The position numbers and the translations under genes are program-made. Shown piece after piece: positions 26,156-33,846 of a stretch of DNA of 64,000 nucleotides (positions within the stretch are counted from its first letter, which is position 1; the number at the start of each line of letters is the position of its first letter). The notes below the pieces were generated by a model, which had not been told where the DNA came from, searched no databases, and saw only the letters and a list, made by a program, of their open reading frames with translations. This DNA comes from Deltaproteobacteria bacterium. Its GTDB lineage: Bacteria > Desulfobacterota > Binatia > UBA9968 > JAJDTQ01. The stretch lies in assembly GCA_028818755.1 (NCBI GenBank), contig JAPPNF010000167.1, positions 1 to 64,000 on the forward strand, given 5' to 3'.

Positions 26156-27232
26156 ATGAAGAAACTGTTGGTATTGACCGGTCTCGCGGCGCTCGTCGCC
26201 TTCGCGGGCTCCGCCTTCGCGATGGACGACATGCGCGCCAAGATGATCGAAAAGGCCAAGAAGGAGGGCGAGTTCGTTGTCGCCGGCAGCAACGCCGCCG
26301 AGTTCCGGGACAGGCTCAAGGGATTCCGCAAGGCGTACCCCTGGCTCAAGGTCAAGGCCTTCGACGCCAACACCTCGGCGACCGTCAACCGGGTGGTGAC
26401 CGAGGCCAAGGCCGGAAAGCTCACCATCGACATGGTGGGGGTGGACGAGAGCGGCACCGAGTCGCTGGCGCAGAAGGGGCTCCTGAAAGGGTACGACTAT
26501 CCCCACATGAAGGACATGATCGGCAACACCCAGCCCAGGCACGGGCTGTACGTCGACGGCTTCATGAACCCCCGGGTGCAGGGCATCTACAACACCGACT
26601 TGGTCAAGCCCAACGACGTGCCCAGGAACTGGGACGACATGACCTCGGCCAAGTACAAGGGCCTGGTGCTGCTGTCGCGTTCCAGCGAGGAGTTCCCTTC
26701 CCGTATGGCGTGGCTCTGGGGCAGCACCGACAATCTCAACTGGGAGAAGAGCTTCGACTTCTTCACCAGGATGGTGAAGAACCAGAAGCCCGCCATCGGG
26801 CGCGGCTACGCCGGCGGCACCAAGCGCGTGGCGGCCGGTGACGTGGGCATCTTCTGGTTCCCGGCCCTGGGCACCTACTCGAAGCTCAAGGCCAAGGGCG
26901 CCCCGGTGGAAATGATCGCCTTCCCGAAGTTCCCCATGACGTTCCGTTCCTTTGCCATCATGAAGGATGCGCCGAACCCGGCGGGCTCCTGGCTCCTCAT
27001 CGACTACCTCATGTCGCCCGAGGGCCAGTACGAGTACACCGACGTGGTGAGCGCCAAGGTGGTGGTCAACAAGAACGCCAAGTCCGGCAAGCTGGCGAAG
27101 ATACTGGTGGAAGGCGGCGCTACCGAGAAGAACGCGGCGCTGGTGGAGCCGGACACCGCGGCCAAGATCTACACCCCCGCGGTGCTGAAGAAGTCCGAGG
27201 ACTTCTTCTTCAAGCTGCTGGGGATCAAGTAG
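26156..27232 (+). CDS. ABC transporter extracellular solute-binding protein (family 1, AfuA/FbpA-like)
   Basis: A 358-residue exported binding protein. The signal peptide is MKKLLVLTGLAALVAFAGSAFA, with the mature protein starting MDDMRAKMIEKAKKEGEFVV. The fold resembles the ferric-iron/polyamine binding group, with the later segment PNPAGSWLLIDYLMSPEGQ near residue 280. AAGGAGG lies five bases before the ATG. It is followed by a strong hairpin and then the permease gene, so the binding protein is probably made in excess. The ligand could be ferric iron, needed by the oxygenases here, or an aromatic acid; sequence alone does not decide. Confidence 0.87.
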   Translation: MKKLLVLTGLAALVAFAGSAFAMDDMRAKMIEKAKKEGEFVVAGSNAAEFRDRLKGFRKAYPWLKVKAFDANTSATVNRVVTEAKAGKLTIDMVGVDESGTESLAQKGLLKGYDYPHMKDMIGNTQPRHGLYVDGFMNPRVQGIYNTDLVKPNDVPRNWDDMTSAKYKGLVLLSRSSEEFPSRMAWLWGSTDNLNWEKSFDFFTRMVKNQKPAIGRGYAGGTKRVAAGDVGIFWFPALGTYSKLKAKGAPVEMIAFPKFPMTFRSFAIMKDAPNPAGSWLLIDYLMSPEGQYEYTDVVSAKVVVNKNAKSGKLAKILVEGGATEKNAALVEPDTAAKIYTPAVLKKSEDFFFKLLGIK

Positions 27233-27241
27233 GCTCTGTAT

Positions 27242-27280
27242 CCCGCGGGCCGTGTAGCGGCAGGGCGCACGGCCCGCGGG
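27242..27280 (+). terminator. Strong hairpin between binding-protein and permease genes
   Basis: A perfect 13-base stem, CCCGCGGGCCGTG and CACGGCCCGCGGG, with a 13-base loop, 9 bases after the stop codon. No U-run follows. The position suits mRNA stabilisation or partial termination that sets the ratio of binding protein to permease. Confidence 0.55.
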
Positions 27281-27287
27281 CCGACCC

Positions 27288-29045
27288 ATGGACAGCACCG
27301 CGATCACGCGCGACACGCGCGGCGCTGGAGCCCGCCGGGGCCGTACCGTCGACCTCCGGCTGGTTGCCTTCTGGAGCATCGCCGTCGTCATCGGCGTGCT
27401 CGTCATCGTGCCGCTGGGCCTGCTGGTGGTGAACAGCTTCCGCAGCGCGTCGATCGGCGATATCGAGTTCAGCCTCAAGGGTCTTACCCTCCACAACTAC
27501 GTCGAAGCCTACAGCAGCCCGGCGACCTTCCGGATGCTCTTCAACTCCCTGTGGTTCGCCATCGGCTCCATGCTCCTGGCCATGTGCATGGGCGGCGTCC
27601 TGGCGTTCCTGGCGGAGCGCACGGACATGCGCTGGCGCGAGTCGATTCCCATGATGGTGATGATCCCGTTGATCATGCCGTCGGTGGTCAAGGGCATCGC
27701 GTGGATCTTCCTGCTTTCGCCGCGTATCGGAGTCATCAACCAGGTGGGCCGTTGGCTCGGTCTGGACGGCCCGATCCTGAGCGCCTACTCGCTGCCGGCC
27801 ATGATCTGGGTTGAGGGAGTGAGCATGAGCCCGCTGGCGTTCCTGCTCATCGCCGGCACCATCCGGCGCATGGACCCGTCCCTGGAAGAGGCCGCCCTCG
27901 GGAGCGGTGCGTCCACCTGGACCACCTTCTCCAAGGTGCTGCTGCCGCTGCTCAAGCCGGGCTTGGCGGGGGTGGCCATCCTGCTCTTCGTGCGCGGCAT
28001 CGAGGCCTTCGAGATCCCCATGCTGATGGGCTTCAGCTCCGGCATCTTCGTGTTCAGCACCACCATCTACTACTCCATACGCGGCGCCTTCCCGCCGGAC
28101 TACGGACTCGGCTTCGCCTACAGCATGACCCTGGTGGTGGTGACCCTGGTCGCCATCCTGCTCTACCAGCGCCAGTTGAGGCACTCGGAGCGCTACACCG
28201 TGGTGGTGGGCAAGGGCTACCGGCCGAGGCTGATTCCGCTGGGCAACTGGGCATGGCCGGCCTGGGGGTTCGTGGGCTTCTACTTCGTCTTCGCGGCCGT
28301 GCTGCCGCTCCTCATCCTGGTGTGGAGCTCGCTGCTGCCCTACTACCGGCCGCCCTCGTGGAAGGCGTTGTCGGCCGTCACCCTGGAGAACTACTGGGAG
28401 CTGTTCGCTTCCCCGGCGCTTTTGAACGTCGCCGGCAACACTCTGCTCTTGGGGGGCATCAGCAGCATCGCCATCATGTTCCTGGCGATCCTGTGCTCGT
28501 GGTTCGTCTACCGCACGAACATCACCGGCCGGAAGGTGCTGGACGTGGTGGTGTTCCTGCCCTACGCGGTGTCGGGCATGGTCATCGGCGTGGCCTTCCT
28601 GGTGGTGTTCCTGTCGTTCCCGAACCCGCTCTACAACACCATCTGGATCATCGTGCTCGCTTACATCGTCAACTACCTTCCCATCGGCACCCGCTTCACC
28701 AACGCCGCGGTAGTGCAGGTCCACAAGGAGCTGGAGGAGGCCGCCTGGGGCAGCGGCGCCGGCTTCTGGACCACGCTCCGGTTCGTCTGGTTCCCGCTGC
28801 TGCTCCCGGCTCTGGTGAACGGCTTCCTGTTCGTCCTGATCCTGAGCTTCAAGGTCATGTCCATCGCCATGCTGCTGCGCGGCCCGGACAGCATGGTGCT
28901 GTCCGTCTACCTCTGGCATCTCTGGGACACCGGCAACCCCGGGACTTCGTCGGCCCTGTCCGTGCTGCTGGTGGTGGTGGTGACGGCGCTGAGCGTGCTG
29001 GCTCGGCGTCTGGGCGGAAGCGTCGCGGGAGGGCGCGAACTGTAG
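27288..29045 (+). CDS. ABC transporter permease, fused two-domain (FbpB-like)
   Basis: A 585-residue permease made of two fused binding-protein-dependent membrane domains with about 12 hydrophobic segments. The first EAA loop is DPSLEEAALGSGASTWTTFSKVLLP near residue 195; the second is KELEEAAWGSGAGFWTTLRFVWFP near residue 485. Each contacts one ATPase subunit. This fused form is typical of ferric-iron (FbpB/AfuB) importers and their relatives. It lies 55 bases after the binding-protein gene across the hairpin. The matching ATPase gene is not next but 3.6 kb downstream at 32685. Confidence 0.9.
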   Translation: MDSTAITRDTRGAGARRGRTVDLRLVAFWSIAVVIGVLVIVPLGLLVVNSFRSASIGDIEFSLKGLTLHNYVEAYSSPATFRMLFNSLWFAIGSMLLAMCMGGVLAFLAERTDMRWRESIPMMVMIPLIMPSVVKGIAWIFLLSPRIGVINQVGRWLGLDGPILSAYSLPAMIWVEGVSMSPLAFLLIAGTIRRMDPSLEEAALGSGASTWTTFSKVLLPLLKPGLAGVAILLFVRGIEAFEIPMLMGFSSGIFVFSTTIYYSIRGAFPPDYGLGFAYSMTLVVVTLVAILLYQRQLRHSERYTVVVGKGYRPRLIPLGNWAWPAWGFVGFYFVFAAVLPLLILVWSSLLPYYRPPSWKALSAVTLENYWELFASPALLNVAGNTLLLGGISSIAIMFLAILCSWFVYRTNITGRKVLDVVVFLPYAVSGMVIGVAFLVVFLSFPNPLYNTIWIIVLAYIVNYLPIGTRFTNAAVVQVHKELEEAAWGSGAGFWTTLRFVWFPLLLPALVNGFLFVLILSFKVMSIAMLLRGPDSMVLSVYLWHLWDTGNPGTSSALSVLLVVVVTALSVLARRLGGSVAGGREL

Positions 29046-29092
29046 GCGTCGATTGTGTTGACATGAAGGGTCGCATGTCCAATCCTTGAGAG

Positions 29093-29686
29093 ATGCTGCA
29101 CGTCGTCACCACGATTCTGTCCGCATTGCTTGTCGCCCTCTCACTGGCGGCGCCGCCGCCGGCGCGCGCCAATCCTCACGTGTGGGTCGAGGCGTGGATG
29201 ACATTCGAGTTCGAGGACCATCGGGTCAAGGCGCTGGGGTTCACGTGGCGGTTCGACGAATACTACAGCTCCCACACCAGCCAGTCCTACGACCGGGACG
29301 GCGACGGCTTCCTGGTGCGTTCGGAGATGCGGGCGCTCCGTGCCGGCGTATTCGATCCGCTGGGTGAGTCCGGCTACCACGTGCACGTGTGGGCGGGAGG
29401 GGTAAAACGCGAGGGCCACGAAATCGATCGCTTCACGGCGAGGATCGTGGAAAAACGGCTTGTCATCGATTTCTCCGTGCCGATCACACCGCCCGCCGAT
29501 CCGGGTGAAGGTCCCGTAGTCGTCAGTCTGTTGGATCACAATAACGAGGTGGACTTCGGCTTCGCCCCGTCGGGCTTCCTGAGGGTGATGGGCGCGCTGA
29601 AGCCGGGTTGCAAGTTTCGCCTCGCGCGCGGCAAGGGTGAGCAGGCCAGCCATCCCCGGCTGGTGACGCTCAAGTGCGGAGCGTGA
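29093..29686 (+). CDS. DUF1007 family exported protein
   Basis: A 197-residue exported protein. A signal peptide (TTILSALLVALSLAAPPPARA) is followed by NPHVWVEAWMTFEFEDHRV, the DUF1007 opening. YDRDGDGFL near residue 65 resembles an EF-hand-like acidic loop. DUF1007 proteins are commonly encoded beside NicO/RcnA-type nickel or cobalt transporters, as here (next gene 3 bases away). A periplasmic metal-handling role is inferred. It is the first gene of the block that interrupts the ABC transporter genes. Confidence 0.85.
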   Translation: MLHVVTTILSALLVALSLAAPPPARANPHVWVEAWMTFEFEDHRVKALGFTWRFDEYYSSHTSQSYDRDGDGFLVRSEMRALRAGVFDPLGESGYHVHVWAGGVKREGHEIDRFTARIVEKRLVIDFSVPITPPADPGEGPVVVSLLDHNNEVDFGFAPSGFLRVMGALKPGCKFRLARGKGEQASHPRLVTLKCGA

Positions 29687-29689
29687 ACC

Positions 29690-30697
29690 GTGACCGTGTG
29701 CCGAAACCGGCGCCCGAGGCTGGCTAAATGGGTTCTGATGGCGGGCGCCGGACTGCTCGCGGGACTGGTTGCCGCTTCGCCGGCGATGTCGCAGACGACG
29801 AACGTGACCCCCGAAGTCGAAGTCGTCGAGGACGACCGTGGCGCCCTCGCGGCGTTCGCCGAAACCATCAAGGCGTTCCAGCGCCGCGCCAACGCCGAGA
29901 TCGCGACCTACATGAAGGCCATCGAGCGCGGTGACGACCTCGGGGCATTCTTCCTCGGCCTCGCCATTGCGTTCGCCTATGGCATCTTCCACGCGTTCGG
30001 CCCGGGACACGGGAAGTTCATCATCGTCTCGTATTTCCTGGGTCGGGAAGCGCGGGTGGCTCGCGGCGTCATCATGGCCGTGCAGGTCGCCATCGTCCAC
30101 GTCATCGCGGCCATCCTCATCGTCTGGCTGGCGGACATCGTCCTCAAGGCCGGCTTCGGGATCGGACTTTCCGAAGTGCCCGGCGTACGCGCCGCGAGCT
30201 TTCTCATCATCGTCGGGATCGGCTTGTACATGCTGTACCACGCCACGCGAACGTCAACGGGCGAGGTGGCCGACGGCGGGGCGGCGCATGGGCACAGCCA
30301 CGGCCATGAGCATCCGCACACCCATGGCCGCGACAGGGGTGAAGACCACGGGCACCGCCACGGCGGCAGGCTCGAAGGAGGCATGCTCGCCCTGGCGGCG
30401 GGCATGGTCCCCTGCCCGGGTGCCGTTCTGATCATGCTGTACGCGGTGGCCAACGACATGATTTACCCGGGGTTCCTGCTCGTGGGCGCGATGTCGCTCG
30501 GCATCGGTATGTCGATCTGCGCGGTGGGAGTCGGAGCCATTCTCGCCAGACAGGCTGCCACGCGGTTCATGGAACGGTCCGGGAGTAGCCGGGGCGTCGC
30601 CGTCCTGCACACCACGCTGAACTACGCCGGGGCCACCTTCGTGACCCTCGTCGGGCTGGTGTCCTTCATCGCCTTTCTCGATGTGCCGTTGGGGTGA
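29690..30697 (+). CDS. NicO-family nickel/cobalt transporter
   Basis: A 335-residue membrane protein. An N-terminal signal or anchor (VLMAGAGLLAGLVAASPAMSQ) precedes a short soluble region, then about six membrane segments. FGPGHGKFIIVSYFLG near residue 103 is the family HxxxxD-like/GHGK motif in the first helix. A His-rich loop at about residues 205-225 (GHSHGHEHPHTHGRD..HGHRHGG) is typical of metal-binding regions. AAGMVPCPGAVLIML near residue 240 is the second conserved helix. It moves Ni2+ or Co2+; direction is not clear from sequence, and efflux (RcnA-like) or uptake are both possible. The start is a GTG three bases after the DUF1007 gene. Confidence 0.85.
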   Translation: MTVCRNRRPRLAKWVLMAGAGLLAGLVAASPAMSQTTNVTPEVEVVEDDRGALAAFAETIKAFQRRANAEIATYMKAIERGDDLGAFFLGLAIAFAYGIFHAFGPGHGKFIIVSYFLGREARVARGVIMAVQVAIVHVIAAILIVWLADIVLKAGFGIGLSEVPGVRAASFLIIVGIGLYMLYHATRTSTGEVADGGAAHGHSHGHEHPHTHGRDRGEDHGHRHGGRLEGGMLALAAGMVPCPGAVLIMLYAVANDMIYPGFLLVGAMSLGIGMSICAVGVGAILARQAATRFMERSGSSRGVAVLHTTLNYAGATFVTLVGLVSFIAFLDVPLG

Positions 30698-30784
30698 GTG
30701 AAGGTTGACCAGGTCCGATCCGTGGTAGGGGCTCGAACCGAGGACCGGCGGGCGGATGCGTTGCGCGGGCGCAAGGAGGGCGCC

Positions 30785-30940
30785 ATGATCAACGAGCCGC
30801 AGACCGGCCCGGGAATGGGTCCCCATCGAGCCTATCTCAGCATCGACGAAGTGATCCGCGTCGCGCGCGAGGTGGACTTGAGAGTCTGGTGTGTTGGTGT
30901 TACGGTGTATTGGTGTTTTCATAAGCGGAGTGACACATGA
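30785..30940 (+). CDS. Small hypothetical protein coupled to the antitoxin gene
   Basis: A 51-residue frame starting at an ATG with AAGGAGGG five bases upstream. Its stop overlaps the ATG of the next gene (ATGA), which suggests translational coupling. It is rich in basic and hydrophobic residues at the end (VWCVGVTVYWCFHKRSDT) and has no recognisable family. The last third runs through a GGTGTT-rich stretch (30890-30917) that could instead be an operator for the antitoxin. It may not be a real gene. Confidence 0.3.
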   Translation: MINEPQTGPGMGPHRAYLSIDEVIRVAREVDLRVWCVGVTVYWCFHKRSDT

Positions 30941-31176
30941 CACGTTTGACCATCACCTTGGCGGACCGAACGCACCGCGCCTTGAAGGAGGCGGCGGCAC
31001 GGCAGGGTCGTTCCATGGCGGCGATTATTGAAGAGAGCCTTGAAATGAGGGGTATCCGGCCCCTGGAGAGTGCCCGGGAGATCGTCGCCAGCGCAAGGGA
31101 GCGGTCTGCTCTCGACGCCGATGCCGCTATGGCGCTGGCGGTCAATGAGACAAGGCTTCATCGGAAGGGGCGGTAG
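30937..31176 (+). CDS. Ribbon-helix-helix antitoxin-like protein
   Basis: A 79-residue protein. The RHH domain MTRLTITLADRTHRALKEAAARQGRSMAAIIEESLEMRG is the type usually paired with PIN_3 (COG1569) toxins. The C-terminal half is helical and charged. No toxin gene follows directly; a PIN_3 protein lies 1 kb downstream at 32220 after an unrelated secreted protein. Upstream are GGTGTT repeats that may be its operator. Confidence 0.8.
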   Translation: MTRLTITLADRTHRALKEAAARQGRSMAAIIEESLEMRGIRPLESAREIVASARERSALDADAAMALAVNETRLHRKGR

Positions 31177-31215
31177 CGCTGCCTGGCCTGCCGTGGCGAC
31201 GGGAGGGATCGCGCC

Positions 31216-32148
31216 ATGAATCGTACGTCATGGAATCGGAGCCTCGACCTTGTCCGGGCACTGGCGGTCCTGGTAACCCTTTTCGCCGCTGCCCCGGCGT
31301 CGGCGGATTCCATCGATACCCGGTTTTCCGAGCTCGAAATCGTCGAGCGGGGACACGACTTCCATGAACTGATCTCCAACGGCCGTGAGAAGAACTGGCA
31401 CCCTGCCAGGCCCGTGGAAGGGACCCGGAATTGGCGTCTTGTCTTCGAGACCCTTATCTACTGGCGGCGGGATGCGGATGTTGTCGTGCTTCGTCGGCTG
31501 GAAAACAACAACTACTGCGGAGGCCAATATCAGTTCGTTCTTGTACCGGCAACGGGACATGAGCAGGCGAGCAAGCCGGGGCCGGCTTGCTCCGGCTCAA
31601 TACTCCAGATGCGGGTCTCACCCCGGGCGATCGAACTCGACGTCGTTCCCATACCCATACGGCCAGATCTGTCCCACCTGACCCTCCGGTACGACGGTTC
31701 CGAGATGGAGGAGATCGAGGTTCCGCGCGACGATTCCCGAGCACGCATTGCCGGAGCCGGGAAGGACGTTACGCGCTGGATCGGCGTCCATCCGGCCGAA
31801 ATTCTCGACGACGCGACGGAACGGCGTCGCTTCGCCACGATCATGACCCCTGCCGAGCTTTACGATCTGGTGCGCAACACGAGGGCAGCCTATCCCGCCG
31901 AAAGCCGACTCGCCAACGGCTTTCTGGTCGCGCGGGGCTGCAGCCACCCATCTTGCCAGGACATGTACGGCGCCATTGCCATTGAACTTGCGACGGGACG
32001 GCCCTATGCCTTGATCTACAACCGCGAAACCGGTCTCAAGGTCTACGGCAGCAGCACGCTCGCGAAGGGAGCCGAATCCCTCCAAAACATTGCTGCTGAA
32101 TGGCTCTCCGGCAAGGACCAGCGTCAGCGACCGCGAGACGGCCGATAA
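31216..32148 (+). CDS. Secreted hypothetical protein
   Basis: A 310-residue protein that I do not recognise. The N-terminus has a basic start and a signal peptide (LVRALAVLVTLFAAAPASA, cleavage near residue 31), so it is exported. The mature part has no membrane segment and four Cys residues that could form disulfides (CGGQ, PACSG, RGCSHPSC). GGGAGGG lies 8 bases before the ATG. It sits between an RHH antitoxin gene and a PIN toxin gene that look like a split pair. Codon use and GC are like the neighbours. Confidence 0.7.
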   Translation: MNRTSWNRSLDLVRALAVLVTLFAAAPASADSIDTRFSELEIVERGHDFHELISNGREKNWHPARPVEGTRNWRLVFETLIYWRRDADVVVLRRLENNNYCGGQYQFVLVPATGHEQASKPGPACSGSILQMRVSPRAIELDVVPIPIRPDLSHLTLRYDGSEMEEIEVPRDDSRARIAGAGKDVTRWIGVHPAEILDDATERRRFATIMTPAELYDLVRNTRAAYPAESRLANGFLVARGCSHPSCQDMYGAIAIELATGRPYALIYNRETGLKVYGSSTLAKGAESLQNIAAEWLSGKDQRQRPRDGR

Positions 32149-32219
32149 TCTGCAATACAACGATTTATTGCCTTTCTGCGTGCAATTGCGCGTGGTCGTC
32201 GAGCAGGTGAGACTCTATA

Positions 32220-32633
32220 GTGTATCTAATTGACACAAACGTTGTGGTGTCGGGTTTGATCGCCACGGGTTCAAGCAGCCCGCCGGCGCGAATTCTGAAC
32301 GCCATGCTCGACGGCAACCTCATGTACCTGATGTTGCACCAGCTACTCGACGAATACGCGGCCGTGCTGGGTCGACCGGCGATTGTCCGGACCCATGGAC
32401 TCACCCCGGACACAATTGACCGGTTGCTAACGGAATTGGTTGCGAACTCCATTTGGCGCGAGCCCGATCCCATCGCCGGCGCTTCGGACCCTGGAGACGA
32501 CCACCTGTGGGCGTTGCTCGCCTGTGAACCAACGACACAACTGGTGACAGGTGACCGGCTGCTCCTGGAAAACCCGCCCAGGGGCGTCTCGGTAGTTTCC
32601 CCTCGCGCGTTGGTGGATGCTCTTCTGGAGTGA
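32220..32633 (+). CDS. PIN-domain toxin (PIN_3, COG1569 family)
   Basis: A 137-residue putative ribonuclease. Acidic residues of the PIN active site: Asp5 in YLIDTNVVVSGL, Glu in LLDEYAAVL near residue 44, and Asp in SDPGDDHLWALL near residue 96, with TGDRLLLE near residue 113. The start is a GTG at 32220; the first ATG would lose the catalytic Asp. Its natural partner is probably the RHH protein at 30937. If so, the pair has been separated by insertion of the secreted protein gene. The catabolic ATPase gene begins 51 bases later. Confidence 0.8.
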   Translation: MYLIDTNVVVSGLIATGSSSPPARILNAMLDGNLMYLMLHQLLDEYAAVLGRPAIVRTHGLTPDTIDRLLTELVANSIWREPDPIAGASDPGDDHLWALLACEPTTQLVTGDRLLLENPPRGVSVVSPRALVDALLE

Positions 32634-32684
32634 AGACATGATTGCCACGCATTGTCAGCCGGCTTGTGGCCGAGGATCCCGTCG

Positions 32685-33791
32685 ATGATACGAGTCAGCA
32701 GTCTGGAGAAGGTCTACGAAACCGCGGAACGGGACGCTGTCCGTGCGCTGGCGGGGATTGATTTCCAGGTCGAGGAAGGGGAGTTCTACGTTCTCCTGGG
32801 GCCCTCCGGGTGCGGCAAGAGCACCACGCTGCGCTGCATCGCGGGCTTCGAGGAGCCCACCGGCGGCATGATCCAGATCGGCGACCAGGTGGTGTTCTCC
32901 GATGCGGACGGGATCAACGTGCCGCCGGCCAAGCGGGACTTCGGCATCGTATTCCAGTCCTACGCCATCTGGCCGCACATGGACGTGTTCCACAACGTCT
33001 CGTTCCCGCTGGTGCACGGGCAGGGAAGCCGGCCGCCGCGCCGGGAGGTGCGGGAGCGGGTGATGCGGGCGTTGGAGCTGACCCAGCTTCAGGACCTGGC
33101 CGACCGTCCGGCGCCGTTCCTGAGCGGCGGCCAGCAGCAGCGGGTGGCCCTGGCGCGGGCGCTGGTGCGGGAGCCCAGCGTGCTGCTGCTCGACGAGCCG
33201 CTGAGCAACCTGGACGCCAAGCTGCGGGAGGAGATGCGGATGCAGATCCGCGACATCACCAAGCGGCTCAACATCACCAGCATCTACGTCACCCACGACC
33301 AACTGGAAGCCCTCACCATGGCCGACCGGGTCTCGGTCATGAGCCTCGGCGAGATCATGCAGGAAGACTCGCCTCTGGAGATCTACAAGCACCCCGCGGG
33401 CCAGTTCGTGGCCCAGTTCATCGGCGTCGCCAACCTGATCGAGGGCCGTATCGAGTCCGTGGACGACGGCCACATGGGGCGTGTGGCGACATCGGTAGGC
33501 GGTTTCGCCTGTACCCTGTCTCCCGGGCTGCGCCACGGGGACAATGTCTCGCTGATGATCCGCCCGGAGGATGCGGTGGTCGGACCCGAGGAAACGCAGG
33601 GTCCCCACAACGTGGTACGCGGGGAGGTCAAATCGGTGGTGTTCGTGGGCGAGATGCTGGACTGCACCCTTGCGCTGTCCGGCCTGGACATGCGCATCAA
33701 GGTGCATCCCTCCACGACGCTGACCGTGGGGGATGCGTTGGCGGTCCATGTCCCGCCGGAACGCTGCCACGCAATCGCCGGAACTGCCTGA
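32685..33791 (+). CDS. ABC transporter ATP-binding protein (FbpC/PotA-like)
   Basis: A 368-residue ATPase. Walker A is GPSGCGKS at residues 39-46, Q-loop IVFQSYAIWPHMDV, signature [16 protein letters not shown], Walker B VLLLDEPLSNLD, switch His in YVTHDQLEALTMADR. A C-terminal TOBE-type domain follows from about residue 275. This is the subunit type that works with fused FbpB-like permeases. The only such permease nearby is at 27288-29045, so the two probably form one importer although 3.6 kb of unrelated genes lie between them. The ATG at 32685 has GAGGA nine bases upstream. Confidence 0.9.
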   Translation: MIRVSSLEKVYETAERDAVRALAGIDFQVEEGEFYVLLGPSGCGKSTTLRCIAGFEEPTGGMIQIGDQVVFSDADGINVPPAKRDFGIVFQSYAIWPHMDVFHNVSFPLVHGQGSRPPRREVRERVMRALELTQLQDLADRPAPFLSGGQQQRVALARALVREPSVLLLDEPLSNLDAKLREEMRMQIRDITKRLNITSIYVTHDQLEALTMADRVSVMSLGEIMQEDSPLEIYKHPAGQFVAQFIGVANLIEGRIESVDDGHMGRVATSVGGFACTLSPGLRHGDNVSLMIRPEDAVVGPEETQGPHNVVRGEVKSVVFVGEMLDCTLALSGLDMRIKVHPSTTLTVGDALAVHVPPERCHAIAGTA

Positions 33792-33846
33792 AACGACCAA
33801 GTGGCCGGTCAGCCCCTGGCGGGCCACGGTGGCTGCGGACGCCGAG

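Noticed and set aside
32165-32473. A minus-strand antitoxin overlapping the PIN_3 toxin gene.
   Set aside because: The frame has no RHH, HTH or other antitoxin pattern and is antisense to the conserved toxin.
29046-32684. A small prophage or genomic island with an integrase.
   Set aside because: No integrase, tRNA target or direct-repeat boundary is visible; the block holds only transporter, toxin-antitoxin and orphan genes.
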